Assembly (NCBI GenBank): GCA_029777935.1
Contig: JAKORH010000408.1
Location: 1 to 30,639 of the forward strand
Length of the DNA: 30,639 bases
Direction of reading: 5' to 3'
From: Pseudomonadota bacterium
Lineage (GTDB): Bacteria > Pseudomonadota > Gammaproteobacteria > Burkholderiales > Burkholderiaceae
Of the stretch, positions 1 through 9,382 are shown piece by piece; the first letter of the stretch is position 1, and each line of letters opens with the position of its first letter. The notes under the pieces were generated by a model that had not been told where the DNA came from, ran no database searches, and worked only from the letters and a program-made list of their open reading frames with translations. Both the position numbers and the translations under genes were made by a program.

Positions 1-1
1 C

Positions 2-847
2 ATCCGCGTGCTGACCGAACACAAGGCCAGGCGGTTCGTGGTCGAGAACGGCGAGAAGATCGCGATCCTCGAGCACGGCGGGCAGGAGGTCCGCGTGCCG
101 TTCGATCAGTTGCTGGTCGCAGTGGGCCGCGTGGCCAACACGCAGGGCTACGGACTGGAAGAGCTCGGCATCGGCACGACGCCAGCGCGCACGATCGAGA
201 CCGACGACTACCTGCAGACGATCTACCCGAACATCTTCGCCTGCGGCGATGTGGCCGGCCCGTTCCAGTTCACGCATACCGCGGCACATCAGGCCTGGTA
301 CGCGGCGGTCAATGCCCTGTTCGGCACTTTCCGCCGCTTCAAGGCCGATTACCGCGTGATTCCGTGTGCCACGTTCATCGAGCCCGAGATCGCCCGCGTG
401 GGCCTGAACGAGACCGAGGCGAGGCAGAAGAACATTCCGCACCTCGTGACTGTCTATGCGATTGAAGACCTCGACCGCGCGATCGCCGACGGCGAGGCGC
501 GCGGATTCGTCAAGGTGCTGACGCGGCCGGGTTCCGACCGGATTCTGGGCGTGACGATCGCCGGCGAGCATGCCGGCGACCTGCTGGCCGAATATGTGCT
601 CGCGATGAAGAACAACCTCGGGCTGAAAAGGATCCTCGGCACGATCCACACCTATCCGACGCTCGCCGAGGCGAACAAGTACGTGGCCGGCGCCTGGAAG
701 CGCTCGACCGTCACGCAGGGCCAGTGGGCCTTCCTTACCGCGTTCCAGGCCTGGCGGCGCGGCGCACTTGGCTTGCCCGCGGTGCTGGCGCGGCTGGGGC
801 CGCTGGCCAGCGACCGTCGCCCCGCATACGCGCCGCCGCAGCGTTAA
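2..847 (+). CDS. FAD-dependent pyridine nucleotide-disulfide oxidoreductase (5' end outside window)
   Basis: This is the C-terminal part (about 281 codons) of a flavoprotein of the dihydrolipoamide dehydrogenase/mercuric reductase class; the reading frame is open at the left edge, so the N-terminal FAD-binding loop and any CxxxxC redox pair are not visible. Seen here: the VGRVANT segment, the second FAD-contact motif FACGDVAG near visible residue 80, and a dimerisation domain ending in HTYPTLAEANK, which supplies the His-Glu pair used as base in active disulfide reductases. The last ~45 residues form an Arg/Ala-rich tail beyond the usual end. In proteobacteria such merA-like proteins often accompany TVP38/TMEM64 membrane proteins near arsenosugar-associated glycosyltransferases, which fits the downstream genes. 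The substrate cannot be told without the N-terminus. It ends 2 bases before the next start. Confidence 0.85.
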   Translation: MRVLTEHKARRFVVENGEKIAILEHGGQEVRVPFDQLLVAVGRVANTQGYGLEELGIGTTPARTIETDDYLQTIYPNIFACGDVAGPFQFTHTAAHQAWYAAVNALFGTFRRFKADYRVIPCATFIEPEIARVGLNETEARQKNIPHLVTVYAIEDLDRAIADGEARGFVKVLTRPGSDRILGVTIAGEHAGDLLAEYVLAMKNNLGLKRILGTIHTYPTLAEANKYVAGAWKRSTVTQGQWAFLTAFQAWRRGALGLPAVLARLGPLASDRRPAYAPPQR

Positions 848-849
848 CA

Positions 850-1668
850 ATGGGCCGGATCGGCCACTGGCTTGGCCGCAGGCTCGCGGCCTATCTGGCC
901 AGGCCCGTCGGCCACGCCACCGCGGCGACCTCGGAGGCCGGCCGCCTTGCGGCCACGCTGCAGCCGGCCGACGTACTGCTGGTCGAGGGCAACGCGCGCA
1001 TCAGCGCCGCGATCAAGTACCTGACGCAGTCGACGTGGTCGCACGCGGCGCTGTACGTCGGGCCGCAGCCGGAGCTCGCCGCGCCGGACGGCGAGCCGTG
1101 CGTGCTGATCGAGGCGGATCTCGAGCACGGCGTGCGCGCGGTGGGACTGTCGCGCTACGCAGCGCTGCACACACGCATCTGCCGCCCCGTGGGTCTGACG
1201 GCCGAGGATCGCGCGCGCGTGATCGAGTTCGCGGTGGCGCGCCTCGGCCAGCAGTACGACCTGCGCAACGTGATTGACCTCGCGCGCTACCTGCTGCGCC
1301 ATCCGCCCGTGCCGCCGCATGTCCGGCGCCGGTTGCTCGCGCTCGGCGGCGGCGATCCGACGCGCGCGATCTGCTCGACGCTGATCGCGCAGGCGTTCCA
1401 GTCGGTGCGCTATCCGATCCTGCCCGAGGTCACGTGGGAGCAGCTGGTCGATCCCGAGCGCGGCGCCGCGTACCGCGAGTTCCTGCACATCCGCCACTAC
1501 AGCCTGTACGCGCCGCGCGACTTCGACATCTCGCCGTACTTCCGCATCGTCAAGCCCACGCTCGAACACGGCTTCGACTACCGCCGGCTCGCCTGGGCCG
1601 ACGAGACGCCGGCGGCGTGCGCACCGGCGAGCACGGCGCAGTGCGCCGCCGACGACATCCGCCGTTAG
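850..1668 (+). CDS. YiiX/YebB-like permuted papain-fold (NlpC/P60-type) cysteine hydrolase
   Basis: A 272-residue protein that resembles the circularly permuted NlpC/P60 superfamily (YiiX, YebB and related), putative amidases or lipid-modifying thiol hydrolases. The expected catalytic residues are visible: His65 in STWSHAALYVG, a following acidic residue near Glu88 in VLIEADLEHG, and Cys175 in AICSTLIAQAF, in the His-before-Cys order typical of the permuted fold. The motif DVLLVEGNARISAAIKYLT (residues 41-59) is the usual opening of this domain. No clear signal peptide or membrane helix is seen. The start was set at ATG 850, two bases after the upstream stop, because an earlier in-frame ATG at 724 lies inside the flavoprotein gene. 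There is no good Shine-Dalgarno, so translation is probably coupled. The substrate is unknown. Confidence 0.8.
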   Translation: MGRIGHWLGRRLAAYLARPVGHATAATSEAGRLAATLQPADVLLVEGNARISAAIKYLTQSTWSHAALYVGPQPELAAPDGEPCVLIEADLEHGVRAVGLSRYAALHTRICRPVGLTAEDRARVIEFAVARLGQQYDLRNVIDLARYLLRHPPVPPHVRRRLLALGGGDPTRAICSTLIAQAFQSVRYPILPEVTWEQLVDPERGAAYREFLHIRHYSLYAPRDFDISPYFRIVKPTLEHGFDYRRLAWADETPAACAPASTAQCAADDIRR

Positions 1669-1677
1669 CATCGCGGC

Positions 1678-2379
1678 GTGCAACTCGCGATCATTGTTCC
1701 CGTCCTCGATGAAGCGCAGTCGATCGGCGCCGCGCTCGAGCGGCTGGCGGACCTGCGGGCGCGTGGAGCGCGCGTGATCGTCGTCGACGGCGGCAGCCGC
1801 GACGACACGGTGCGGCGCGCCGCCGCGGCCGACCGCGTGCTGTCCGCGCCGCGCGGCCGCGCACTGCAGATGAACGCCGGCGCGCGCACGCCGGAGGCGC
1901 TCGCCAGCGACGTGCTGCTGTTCCTGCACGCCGACACCGTGCTTCCGACCGCAGCCGACCGCGCCATCTTCCGCGCGCTCGCCGATTCCGACCGCGTGTG
2001 GGGGCGCTTCGACGTGTCGATCGTGGCCGGAAATCCGCGCCGACAGGCCGCGCTGGCGACGGTGGCGCGGCTGATGAACTGGCGCTCGCGGCTGACCGGC
2101 ATCGCCACCGGCGACCAGGCGATCTTCGTCGAGCGCGGCAGCTTCGTCGCGCTGAAGGGTTTCGCGCCGATTCCGCTGATGGAGGACATCGAGTTCTGCC
2201 GCCGCGCGCGCCGGCTGTCTCGTCCGATCGCACTAGCGGAGCGCGTTAGTACGTCCGGCCGGCGCTGGGAACAAAACGGCGTGCTGCGAACCATAATGAG
2301 GATGTGGCGCCTGCGCGCCGCGTACTTTCTCGGCGCCGACCCGGCGCAGCTCGTGCAGCGATACCGCGACGTTCGATGA
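1678..2379 (+). CDS. TIGR04283-type family 2 glycosyltransferase (arsenosugar-associated)
   Basis: A 233-residue GT-A fold glycosyltransferase. The N-terminus IIVPVLDEAQSI, the VVDGGSRDDT nucleotide-sugar loop (residues 35-44), and FLHADT (82-87, the DxD-like metal site) followed by TGDQAIFV and MEDIEFCRR are characteristic of the TIGR04283 subfamily. That family was named because it co-occurs with the radical SAM protein ArsS and TIGR04282 glycosyltransferases in arsenosugar biosynthesis; its own reaction is not proven. The start is GTG 1678, chosen because the conserved IIVPVLDE begins at residue 5. A TAGCAT box at 1666-1671 lies 6 bases before it, and no Shine-Dalgarno is seen. The end overlaps the next start by 4 bases (ATGA), so the two transferases are translationally coupled. 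Confidence 0.88.
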   Translation: MQLAIIVPVLDEAQSIGAALERLADLRARGARVIVVDGGSRDDTVRRAAAADRVLSAPRGRALQMNAGARTPEALASDVLLFLHADTVLPTAADRAIFRALADSDRVWGRFDVSIVAGNPRRQAALATVARLMNWRSRLTGIATGDQAIFVERGSFVALKGFAPIPLMEDIEFCRRARRLSRPIALAERVSTSGRRWEQNGVLRTIMRMWRLRAAYFLGADPAQLVQRYRDVR

Positions 2380-3011
2380 AGACTTCACCCTTTGCGGTCG
2401 GCGTGTTCGCGCGGCCTCCGGTGGCGGGCCGGGCCAAGACACGCCTGCTGCCCGCGATCGGCCCCGGCGGCACCGAGAAGCTGCAGTCGTACCTGATCGA
2501 GCGCACGCTGAACATCGTGTGCCACAACCCGCGCGCGCAGGTGACGCTGTTCGTGCGCGGCGAAACGACCCATCCGTACATCGCCGCCTGCGCACAGCGC
2601 TTCAAGATCCCGACTCGCGAGCAGGTCGGCCCCGACCTCGGCGCGCGCATGCACACCGCGTTCAACCTCATGCTGGCAACCTGCCCGCGCGCGCTGATCG
2701 TCGGCGTCGACAACCTGACGCTGACCGGCAACCTGCTGCTGCAAGCGGCCGACGCGCTGGAGAAGGCCGATGTGGTCGCGCAACCCGCGGTCGACGGCGG
2801 CTACACGCTGATAGGTCTGACGCGGCCGCGGGCCGCGCTGTTCCGCGACATTCCCTGGGGCAGCAAGCACGTGATGCGGCTGACGCGCGAGAAAGCCGCG
2901 CAGGAAGGCCTGCGGCTGGCCGAACTGCCGACGACCTGGGATCTCGACACGCCGACCGACCTGGGCCGCGCGCTGAAGGAAGGCCTGCTGCCCGAATCGA
3001 TCATCCGCTGA
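2376..3011 (+). CDS. TIGR04282-type glycosyltransferase (DUF2064)
   Basis: A 211-residue protein of the DUF2064/TIGR04282 family, a GT-A-like nucleotidyl/glycosyl transferase found with arsenosugar genes. Family marks: GVFARPPVAGRAKTRL (residues 9-24, nucleotide-binding start with the Lys-Thr-Arg motif), GPDLGARM, a VGVDN segment where relatives have IGSDxP, and DGGYTLIGL. ATG 2376 overlaps the preceding stop (ATGA) and places the conserved motif at residue 9; the open frame extends upstream to 2304 but that part lies in the preceding gene. It probably acts together with its partner on one glycan or sugar product. The arsenosugar role is inherited from the family name; the window contains no arsM or arsS. 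Confidence 0.87.
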   Translation: MKTSPFAVGVFARPPVAGRAKTRLLPAIGPGGTEKLQSYLIERTLNIVCHNPRAQVTLFVRGETTHPYIAACAQRFKIPTREQVGPDLGARMHTAFNLMLATCPRALIVGVDNLTLTGNLLLQAADALEKADVVAQPAVDGGYTLIGLTRPRAALFRDIPWGSKHVMRLTREKAAQEGLRLAELPTTWDLDTPTDLGRALKEGLLPESIIR

Positions 3012-3012
3012 G

Positions 3013-3041
3013 CGTCGCGCGCCACGCACATCCGCGCGACG
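3013..3041 (+). other. Stem-loop after the glycosyltransferase pair
   Basis: CGTCGCGCG (3013-3021) pairs perfectly with CGCGCGACG (3033-3041) around an 11-base loop, directly behind the stop codon at 3009-3011. No T-run follows, so this is not a standard intrinsic terminator; it may protect the 3' end of the message or assist Rho-dependent termination. Confidence 0.45.
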
Positions 3042-3213
3042 GTCGCAAGCGCCGCCACACGGCATTGTGCGACGGCGCCGGCGGCGTCGTATCCTCCGGG
3101 ACCGTCATGCCGATTACGCCGACGCACGCGATGATTGCCGCGCAGGACGCCTCATGCACGCGCCGGGCCGCCCCAAGCGCGTATCCCCGAGCGCGCAGCG
3201 CGAGGGGCGTCGA

Positions 3214-4326
3214 GTGAGCCAGCAACTGCTGCTGGTCGGCGGGGGCCACGCGCACCTGAAGGTGCTCGAAGCATTCGCGCGCCGGCCGCTCGCCAATGCC
3301 GATGTCACGCTGGTCTCGCGCTTCGACAATGCGATCTACTCCGGCATGCTGCCCGGCTGGATCGCGGGCCACTATCAGCTCAAGGATCTGACGATTCCGC
3401 TGCGGCCGCTGGCCGAGAGCGCGCGCGTCAACTTCGTCCGCGACCGCGTGATCGCAATCGACCTCGTCGAGCGCGTCGCGTACGCGCAGTCGGGCACGCC
3501 GCTGCCGTTCGACGTGCTGTCGATCAACATCGGCCCCGACATGGACCGCGATGCGATCCGCGGCCTGGCCGAACACGCGCTCCCGCTGCGCCCGATCGAG
3601 AAGTTCGTCGAGGCGTGGCAGCGGCTCGACGCGCGCTTCGCCGGCGCGCCGCGCGCGGGCACGCTGACGGTCGTCGGCGGCGGCGCGGCCGGCGTGGAGA
3701 TCGCGCTGGCGATCGCCTATCGCGCGCGCACGGCGCCGCTGCATCTCAAGGTGCAACTGATCACCGGCCGCCCCGGCGTGCTGCCGGCGCTGCCGCCCGG
3801 CGCCCGGCAGTGCGCGGCGACGCTGCTGACGCAGACGGGCGTGCGCGTGATCGAGGACGACGTGGTCGCGGTCGGCGCCGACCGCGTGCAACTGGCCGGC
3901 GCGGGCGAACTGGCGAGCGACGTGGTCTTGGCCGCGATCGGCGCCGGCGCCGCGCGCTGGCCGCGAGACTGCGGACTCAAATGCGACACGCGCGGCTTCA
4001 TCGCGGTCAATTCGTCGCTGCAGTCGCTGTCGCACCCGTTCGTGTTCGCCGCCGGCGACTGCGCGACGATCGCCGATCGCCCGCATGCGAGGAGCGGCGT
4101 GTACGCGGTGCGCGCCGGCCGCACTCTGGCGGCCAACCTGCGGCGCACGCTCGCCAACCGGCTGCTTCAGCGGCACCGGCCTCTGCCCACCGCGCTGTAC
4201 CTGATCTCCACCGGCTCGAAGAACGCGATCGGCATCTGGGGCCCGCTGTGCTTCTCGAACGAGAAGCTGTGGCGCTGGAAGGACCGCATCGACCGCGCGC
4301 ATATCGCGCGTCTTACGGCGTACTGA
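3214..4326 (+). CDS. NDH-2-like FAD-dependent oxidoreductase of the SelD-associated type
   Basis: A 370-residue two-Rossmann flavoprotein. It begins with LLLVGGGHAHLKVL (residues 5-18); the GGGHAHL form is typical of TIGR03169, the group related to NADH dehydrogenase 2 that is often encoded beside, or fused to, selenide-water dikinase SelD. The second dinucleotide site is VVGGGAAGVE (153-162) and the C-terminal FAD contact is FAAGDCA (278-284). MLPGWIAGHY and the C-terminal NAIGIWGP segment also fit the group. GTG 3214 was chosen because GAGGGG lies about 8 bases upstream and it leaves the usual 4-residue lead before the first beta strand; ATG 3154 would add 20 unlikely residues. A 36-codon frame starting at 3107 ends in a GTGA overlap with this start and might couple translation. 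No selD is in the window, so the partner and electron acceptor are unknown. Confidence 0.85.
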   Translation: MSQQLLLVGGGHAHLKVLEAFARRPLANADVTLVSRFDNAIYSGMLPGWIAGHYQLKDLTIPLRPLAESARVNFVRDRVIAIDLVERVAYAQSGTPLPFDVLSINIGPDMDRDAIRGLAEHALPLRPIEKFVEAWQRLDARFAGAPRAGTLTVVGGGAAGVEIALAIAYRARTAPLHLKVQLITGRPGVLPALPPGARQCAATLLTQTGVRVIEDDVVAVGADRVQLAGAGELASDVVLAAIGAGAARWPRDCGLKCDTRGFIAVNSSLQSLSHPFVFAAGDCATIADRPHARSGVYAVRAGRTLAANLRRTLANRLLQRHRPLPTALYLISTGSKNAIGIWGPLCFSNEKLWRWKDRIDRAHIARLTAY

Positions 4327-4329
4327 CGT

Positions 4330-4350
4330 CGCGGCGCAGGCCGCGTTCTT
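4330..4350 (+). terminator. Weak intrinsic terminator candidate
   Basis: CGCGGC (4330-4335) and GCCGCG (4340-4345) form a 6-bp GC stem with loop GCAG followed by TTCTT, just behind the oxidoreductase stop. The stem is strong but the T-run is short. Confidence 0.4.
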
Positions 4351-4492
4351 ACGCCAGACGCGACACGCGTTCACGCCACGCGCTGCTGCAAGACGCGCGC
4401 CGCCGCGGCGACTGATGCGCACGTGCATCGCCGCGACATCCGGCGCGGTGCACCGGACGTATCGGTTCAACCCATCCCAAGGAGTTCACGCC

Positions 4493-4759
4493 ATGAAGCT
4501 CGTTCAAGCCGCCGGCATCGCCGCCATCGCCCTCGCCCCGTTCGCCGCGCACGCGGATCAGGGAGACATGTACCTCGAACACCAGCTCGTCGCGTCCACG
4601 AGCATGCTGACGCGCGCCGATGTGCGCATGCAGATCACGACGCCCACGCCGGGCCAGCAGCATCCGGTCGAACTGCGGCACGATGCGGCGTCGAAACTCT
4701 CGCGCGCCGACGTGCTGCACGAGTTGATGGCGGCGATGCGGCCGGCCGGCGGCGCGTGA
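4493..4759 (+). CDS. Small exported protein, DUF4148-like
   Basis: An 88-residue protein with a clear Sec signal peptide (MKLVQAAGIAAIALAPFAAHA, predicted cleavage after residue 21). The mature part contains two related motifs, LTRADVRMQI and LSRADVLHEL. Such S/T-R-A-D/Q-V repeats are typical of the small periplasmic DUF4148-type proteins that are numerous in Burkholderiales; assignment to exactly that family is tentative. ATG 4493 has a strong AAGGAG 8 bases upstream. It ends 11 bases before the convergent pirin gene. The function is unknown. Confidence 0.7.
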   Translation: MKLVQAAGIAAIALAPFAAHADQGDMYLEHQLVASTSMLTRADVRMQITTPTPGQQHPVELRHDAASKLSRADVLHELMAAMRPAGGA

Positions 4760-4770
4760 CAGCCCGGCGA

Positions 4771-5640
4771 TCAGTCGCGGGCGATGTTGCCGAAGCGCCC
4801 CGACTGATAGTCGTTGAAGGCCTCGATCAGTTCCTCGCGCGTGTTCATCACGAACGGGCCATGGCGCGCGATCGGCTCGCGCAACGGCACCCCGGCGATC
4901 GCGAGCGCGCGCGTGCCGGGCGCGGTCGCGCGCAACAGGAGCCGATCGGCATTGTCCAGCAGCGCCATGTCGCCGTCGCGCGCGGCGCGCGCCGCATCGC
5001 CGATCGCGAGCGCGCCGCCGTACACGTAGACGAACGCGTTCTGCTCGGCCGGCACGTCGAGCGCCACCTCGGCGCCGTCGTCGAGCAGCACGTCGAGGTA
5101 CGTGATCGGCGTGCGCGTTTCGGCGCGCGCCTGCACGCCGAGCGCGCGGCCGGCGATCACCTTCACGTGCGCGCCGCCGGAGGCAGCGGTCCACGTCGGC
5201 AGCTCGCTGGCGCGCACGTCCTGATAGCGCGGCGCGATGCGCTTGTCGCGCGCCGGCAGATTGACCCACAACTGGAAGCCGTGCACGCGCCCGCCCTTCT
5301 GCCGGATCCAGTCCGCCGGCATTTCCGAGTGGATCACGCCGTCGCCGGCGGTCATCCACTGCACGCCGCCGGGGCCGATCGTCGCGCGATGGCCGACGCT
5401 GTCCTCATGCACGAATTCGCCGTCGAGCATGTAGGTCACGGTCTCGAAGCCGCGATGCGGATGATCGGGCGCGCCCACCGCCTCGCTGGGGCCGTACTCG
5501 GCCGGCCCCATCTCGTCGAGCAGCAGGAACGGATCGACGTGATCGAGGCCAGCGGTCGGAAACGGCCGCCGCACGATGAAGCCGCCGCCTTCGCGCTGGC
5601 GGATCGAATGAACGATGCGAGTGACCTCACGGCTTGTCAT
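4771..5640 (-). CDS. Pirin family protein
   Basis: A 289-residue bicupin of the pirin family. The N-terminal cupin shows the complete metal set of pirins: His60 and His62 in DHPHRGFETVTY, His104 and Glu106 in GVIHSEMP. Pirins are Fe(II)-binding proteins; several bacterial members oxidise quercetin-like flavonoids and others bind partner enzymes, so the physiological role is open. The length and the start MTSREVTRIVHS agree with family members, and the C-terminal cupin (residues ~170-289) contains the usual FNDYQSGRFG ending. It precedes the DUF72 gene's 3' end by 54 bases on the same strand but is transcribed after it, so the two may share a message. Confidence 0.9.
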   Translation of the reverse strand: MTSREVTRIVHSIRQREGGGFIVRRPFPTAGLDHVDPFLLLDEMGPAEYGPSEAVGAPDHPHRGFETVTYMLDGEFVHEDSVGHRATIGPGGVQWMTAGDGVIHSEMPADWIRQKGGRVHGFQLWVNLPARDKRIAPRYQDVRASELPTWTAASGGAHVKVIAGRALGVQARAETRTPITYLDVLLDDGAEVALDVPAEQNAFVYVYGGALAIGDAARAARDGDMALLDNADRLLLRATAPGTRALAIAGVPLREPIARHGPFVMNTREELIEAFNDYQSGRFGNIARD

Positions 5641-5694
5641 GTCATTCCTTCGCGGTTCGAGGCGGCAGCATACGTGGAGCCAAATGCCAGGATC

Positions 5695-6426
5695 TCAACC
5701 CGCGCAGCGCCGCGCGAGCCGCGACGCGTCGCGCGGCGCCGCGCCGGCGTCGGTGTTGTCGAAGAAGGCGAACACGTCACGCCCCTGCGCGCGCCACGCG
5801 GTAATGCGCTGAGCCCAGCGCGCCAGGGCGCCGCGTGAATACGCGGATACGTAGGTCACCGCATGACCATGCAGCCGCGCGTAGACGAAATCCGCCGTCA
5901 CCGCGCCCCAGCGCGGCCAGTCGGCCGCGTCCGACTGCACGGCGGCGATGCCGTGTTCGTGCAGGCACGCGGCGACGTCGTCGACGAACCACGAGCGGTC
6001 GCGGAACTCGATCGCGTGGCGCACCGACGGCCACGCGCCCAGCCGCCGCACGAAGTCCTGCAGCCGCGGCAGATCGCACCCGAGCGTGGGCGGCAACTGC
6101 CACAGCACGACCGCGAGCTTGTCGCGCAGCGGCGCCGCGCGGCCGCGCTCGCGCGCGATCGCGGCGGCATCGACGCGCAGCCGCTCGACGTGCGTGATCC
6201 AGCGATGCGCCTTCAGCGCAAAGCGGAACCTTGCCGGCGTGTCGTCATGCCAGCGCGCGAGCAGCGCCGGGCGCAGCGCGTGATAGAAGGACGCGTTGAT
6301 CTCGACCGCGTCGAAGCGCGCCGCGTAATGCGCGAGCCAGGCACGGCGCGGCACGCCGGCATAGAAATCGTTGCGCCAGAAGTCGTAGCTCCAGCCGCAG
6401 GTGCCGATGTACGCGGCGCCCGTCAT
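5695..6426 (-). CDS. DUF72 (YecE-like) domain protein
   Basis: A 243-residue TIM-barrel-like protein of the DUF72 family (COG1801, E. coli YecE). It starts with the hallmark YIGTCGWSYDFW, has the family motif FDAVEINASFY, and later KLAVVLWQLPP, HAIEFRDRSW, and YARLHGH. The biochemical role of DUF72 is not established. The start is ATG 6426, giving Thr-Gly-Ala-Ala before the first conserved strand; this ATG overlaps (ATGA) the stop of a short upstream frame at 6423-6539 that is a fragment of an unrelated gene, so initiation may now depend on that fragment. E. coli YecE is slightly longer (about 270 residues), so the C-terminus here is compact. Confidence 0.85.
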   Translation of the reverse strand: MTGAAYIGTCGWSYDFWRNDFYAGVPRRAWLAHYAARFDAVEINASFYHALRPALLARWHDDTPARFRFALKAHRWITHVERLRVDAAAIARERGRAAPLRDKLAVVLWQLPPTLGCDLPRLQDFVRRLGAWPSVRHAIEFRDRSWFVDDVAACLHEHGIAAVQSDAADWPRWGAVTADFVYARLHGHAVTYVSAYSRGALARWAQRITAWRAQGRDVFAFFDNTDAGAAPRDASRLARRCAG

Positions 6427-6539
6427 GCTGGTGCCGCGCGGCCGAGCGTGACCGCTTCGTCCCAGGCAAAGCCGAGCCGCTCGGCGACCACTGCCACCCA
6501 CAGCGTCAGCACCGGTGCGCGATTGATCGTGATCTTCAT
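6423..6539 (-). pseudogene. Truncated N-terminus of a conserved small protein (MKITINRAPVLTLW type)
   Basis: A 38-codon frame starting at ATG 6539. MKITINRAPVLTLW and VVAERLGFAWDEAVTLGRA match, from memory, the start of a widespread unnamed family whose members continue for roughly another 80 residues through a segment near KAVAGLNAQSKG. Here the frame stops right after LGRAAPA, inside an ATGA overlap with DUF72, and no continuation is visible because the DUF72 gene occupies the space. I read this as a deletion that joined the promoter and first third of this gene to DUF72. Alternatively it is now used as a short leader that couples translation of DUF72. No good Shine-Dalgarno precedes it. 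Confidence 0.6.
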
Positions 6540-6665
6540 TGCGGGGTCGCGCCGCGTCCAGCCGGTTGTTGCACGAACGCCGCCGAGGACACGCAGGTGG
6601 CAATCTAGGGCCGTGCCCGCGTTTGCGCCACCGGCGCGCCGGCGCGGCGTCGAAACAGCGCTGGC

Positions 6666-6671
6666 TACAAT
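6666..6671 (+). promoter_or_regulatory. Candidate -10 box for glnS
   Basis: TACAAT at 6666-6671 lies 28 bases before the chosen glnS start. The region around -35 has no good TTGACA, so this rests on the -10 match and its position in the divergent gap between the DUF72 unit and glnS. Confidence 0.35.
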
Positions 6672-6699
6672 CCGCTGACGATCAGGAATGCGGCGAACG

Positions 6700-8780
<2,081 letters not shown>

Positions 8781-8784
<4 letters not shown>

Positions 8785-8927
8785 GCGCCGCGCCGCAGGT
8801 CGTCGCGCTGGGCTGGCAGACGCTGGCGGCACTCAACGAAGTCATCGGCGCCGACGGCACGCTCGGGCGCGAGACGAGCGGCGAGTTGGTGCTGTGGCGC
8901 GGCTACGCGCGGCGCTCGAGCGGCTGA
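8781..8927 (+). CDS. Short ORF overlapping the glnS stop; possible gene remnant
   Basis: A 48-codon frame opens with GTG 8781, overlapping the glnS stop (GTGA), and encodes a hydrophobic-then-polar peptide containing ALGWQTLAALNEVIGADG and TSGELVLWRG. That spacing loosely recalls the part of D-amino-acid-oxidase-like flavoproteins where a helix precedes a TGxL strand, so it could be a fragment of such a gene. The resemblance is weak and I do not assign a function. It may equally be a chance frame. The remaining 66 bases up to the next start hold a TACACT box at 8971-8976 that could be a promoter for the VOC gene. Confidence 0.25.
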
Positions 8928-8993
8928 ACTCCCATTCGGCGCCGGAGCCGTGCGCCGCCTACACTCGCCCACTCATCGACTCGGGAGTCCACG

Positions 8994-9365
8994 ATGATCG
9001 GCTACGTCACCCTCGGCACCAACGACCTGCCGCGTGCGGCGGCGTTCTATGACGCGCTGCTGGCGGAACTCGGCGCCAAGCGCACCTGGGAATACGAGCG
9101 CGGCATCGGCTGGGGGCTGACGGAGAACGGTGTGAGCCTCGGCGTCATGAAGCCGTTCGACGGCAAGCCGGCCAGCGTCGGCAACGGCGTGATGGTGGCG
9201 CTGGCAGCCACGTCGAAGGAGATGGTCGATCGCGTGTACCGGAAGGCGCTGGCGCTCGGCGGCACCGACGAAGGCCCCGCCGGGCCGCGCGGCGGCGGCA
9301 GCTATTACGCGGGCTACTTCCGCGATCTCGACGGCAACAAGCTCAGCGTGTACTTCGAGGGCTGA
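8994..9365 (+). CDS. VOC (glyoxalase/bleomycin-resistance) family protein
   Basis: A 123-residue single-domain VOC protein with two beta-alpha-beta-beta-beta modules. It opens with MIGYVTLGTNDLPRAAAFYD, has the middle segment ALGGTDEGPAGPRG, and closes with GYFRDLDGNKLSVYFEG, where Glu122 is the usual last-strand acidic residue. The position on strand 1 where metal-dependent members carry His holds Thr, so a full metal site is doubtful. The start is ATG 8994 with GGGAG 6 bases upstream. These proteins act as small-molecule lyases, isomerases or binding proteins; the substrate here is unknown. It converges on the exported protein gene with 17 bases between stops. Confidence 0.88.
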   Translation: MIGYVTLGTNDLPRAAAFYDALLAELGAKRTWEYERGIGWGLTENGVSLGVMKPFDGKPASVGNGVMVALAATSKEMVDRVYRKALALGGTDEGPAGPRGGGSYYAGYFRDLDGNKLSVYFEG

Positions 9366-9382
9366 ACACCGGCGCTCGGCCG

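Noticed and set aside
3107..3217. 36-codon frame ending in a GTGA overlap with the SelD-associated flavoprotein
   Set aside because: Could be a leader peptide, but no ribosome site or recognisable sequence; kept only as a remark in the gene entry.
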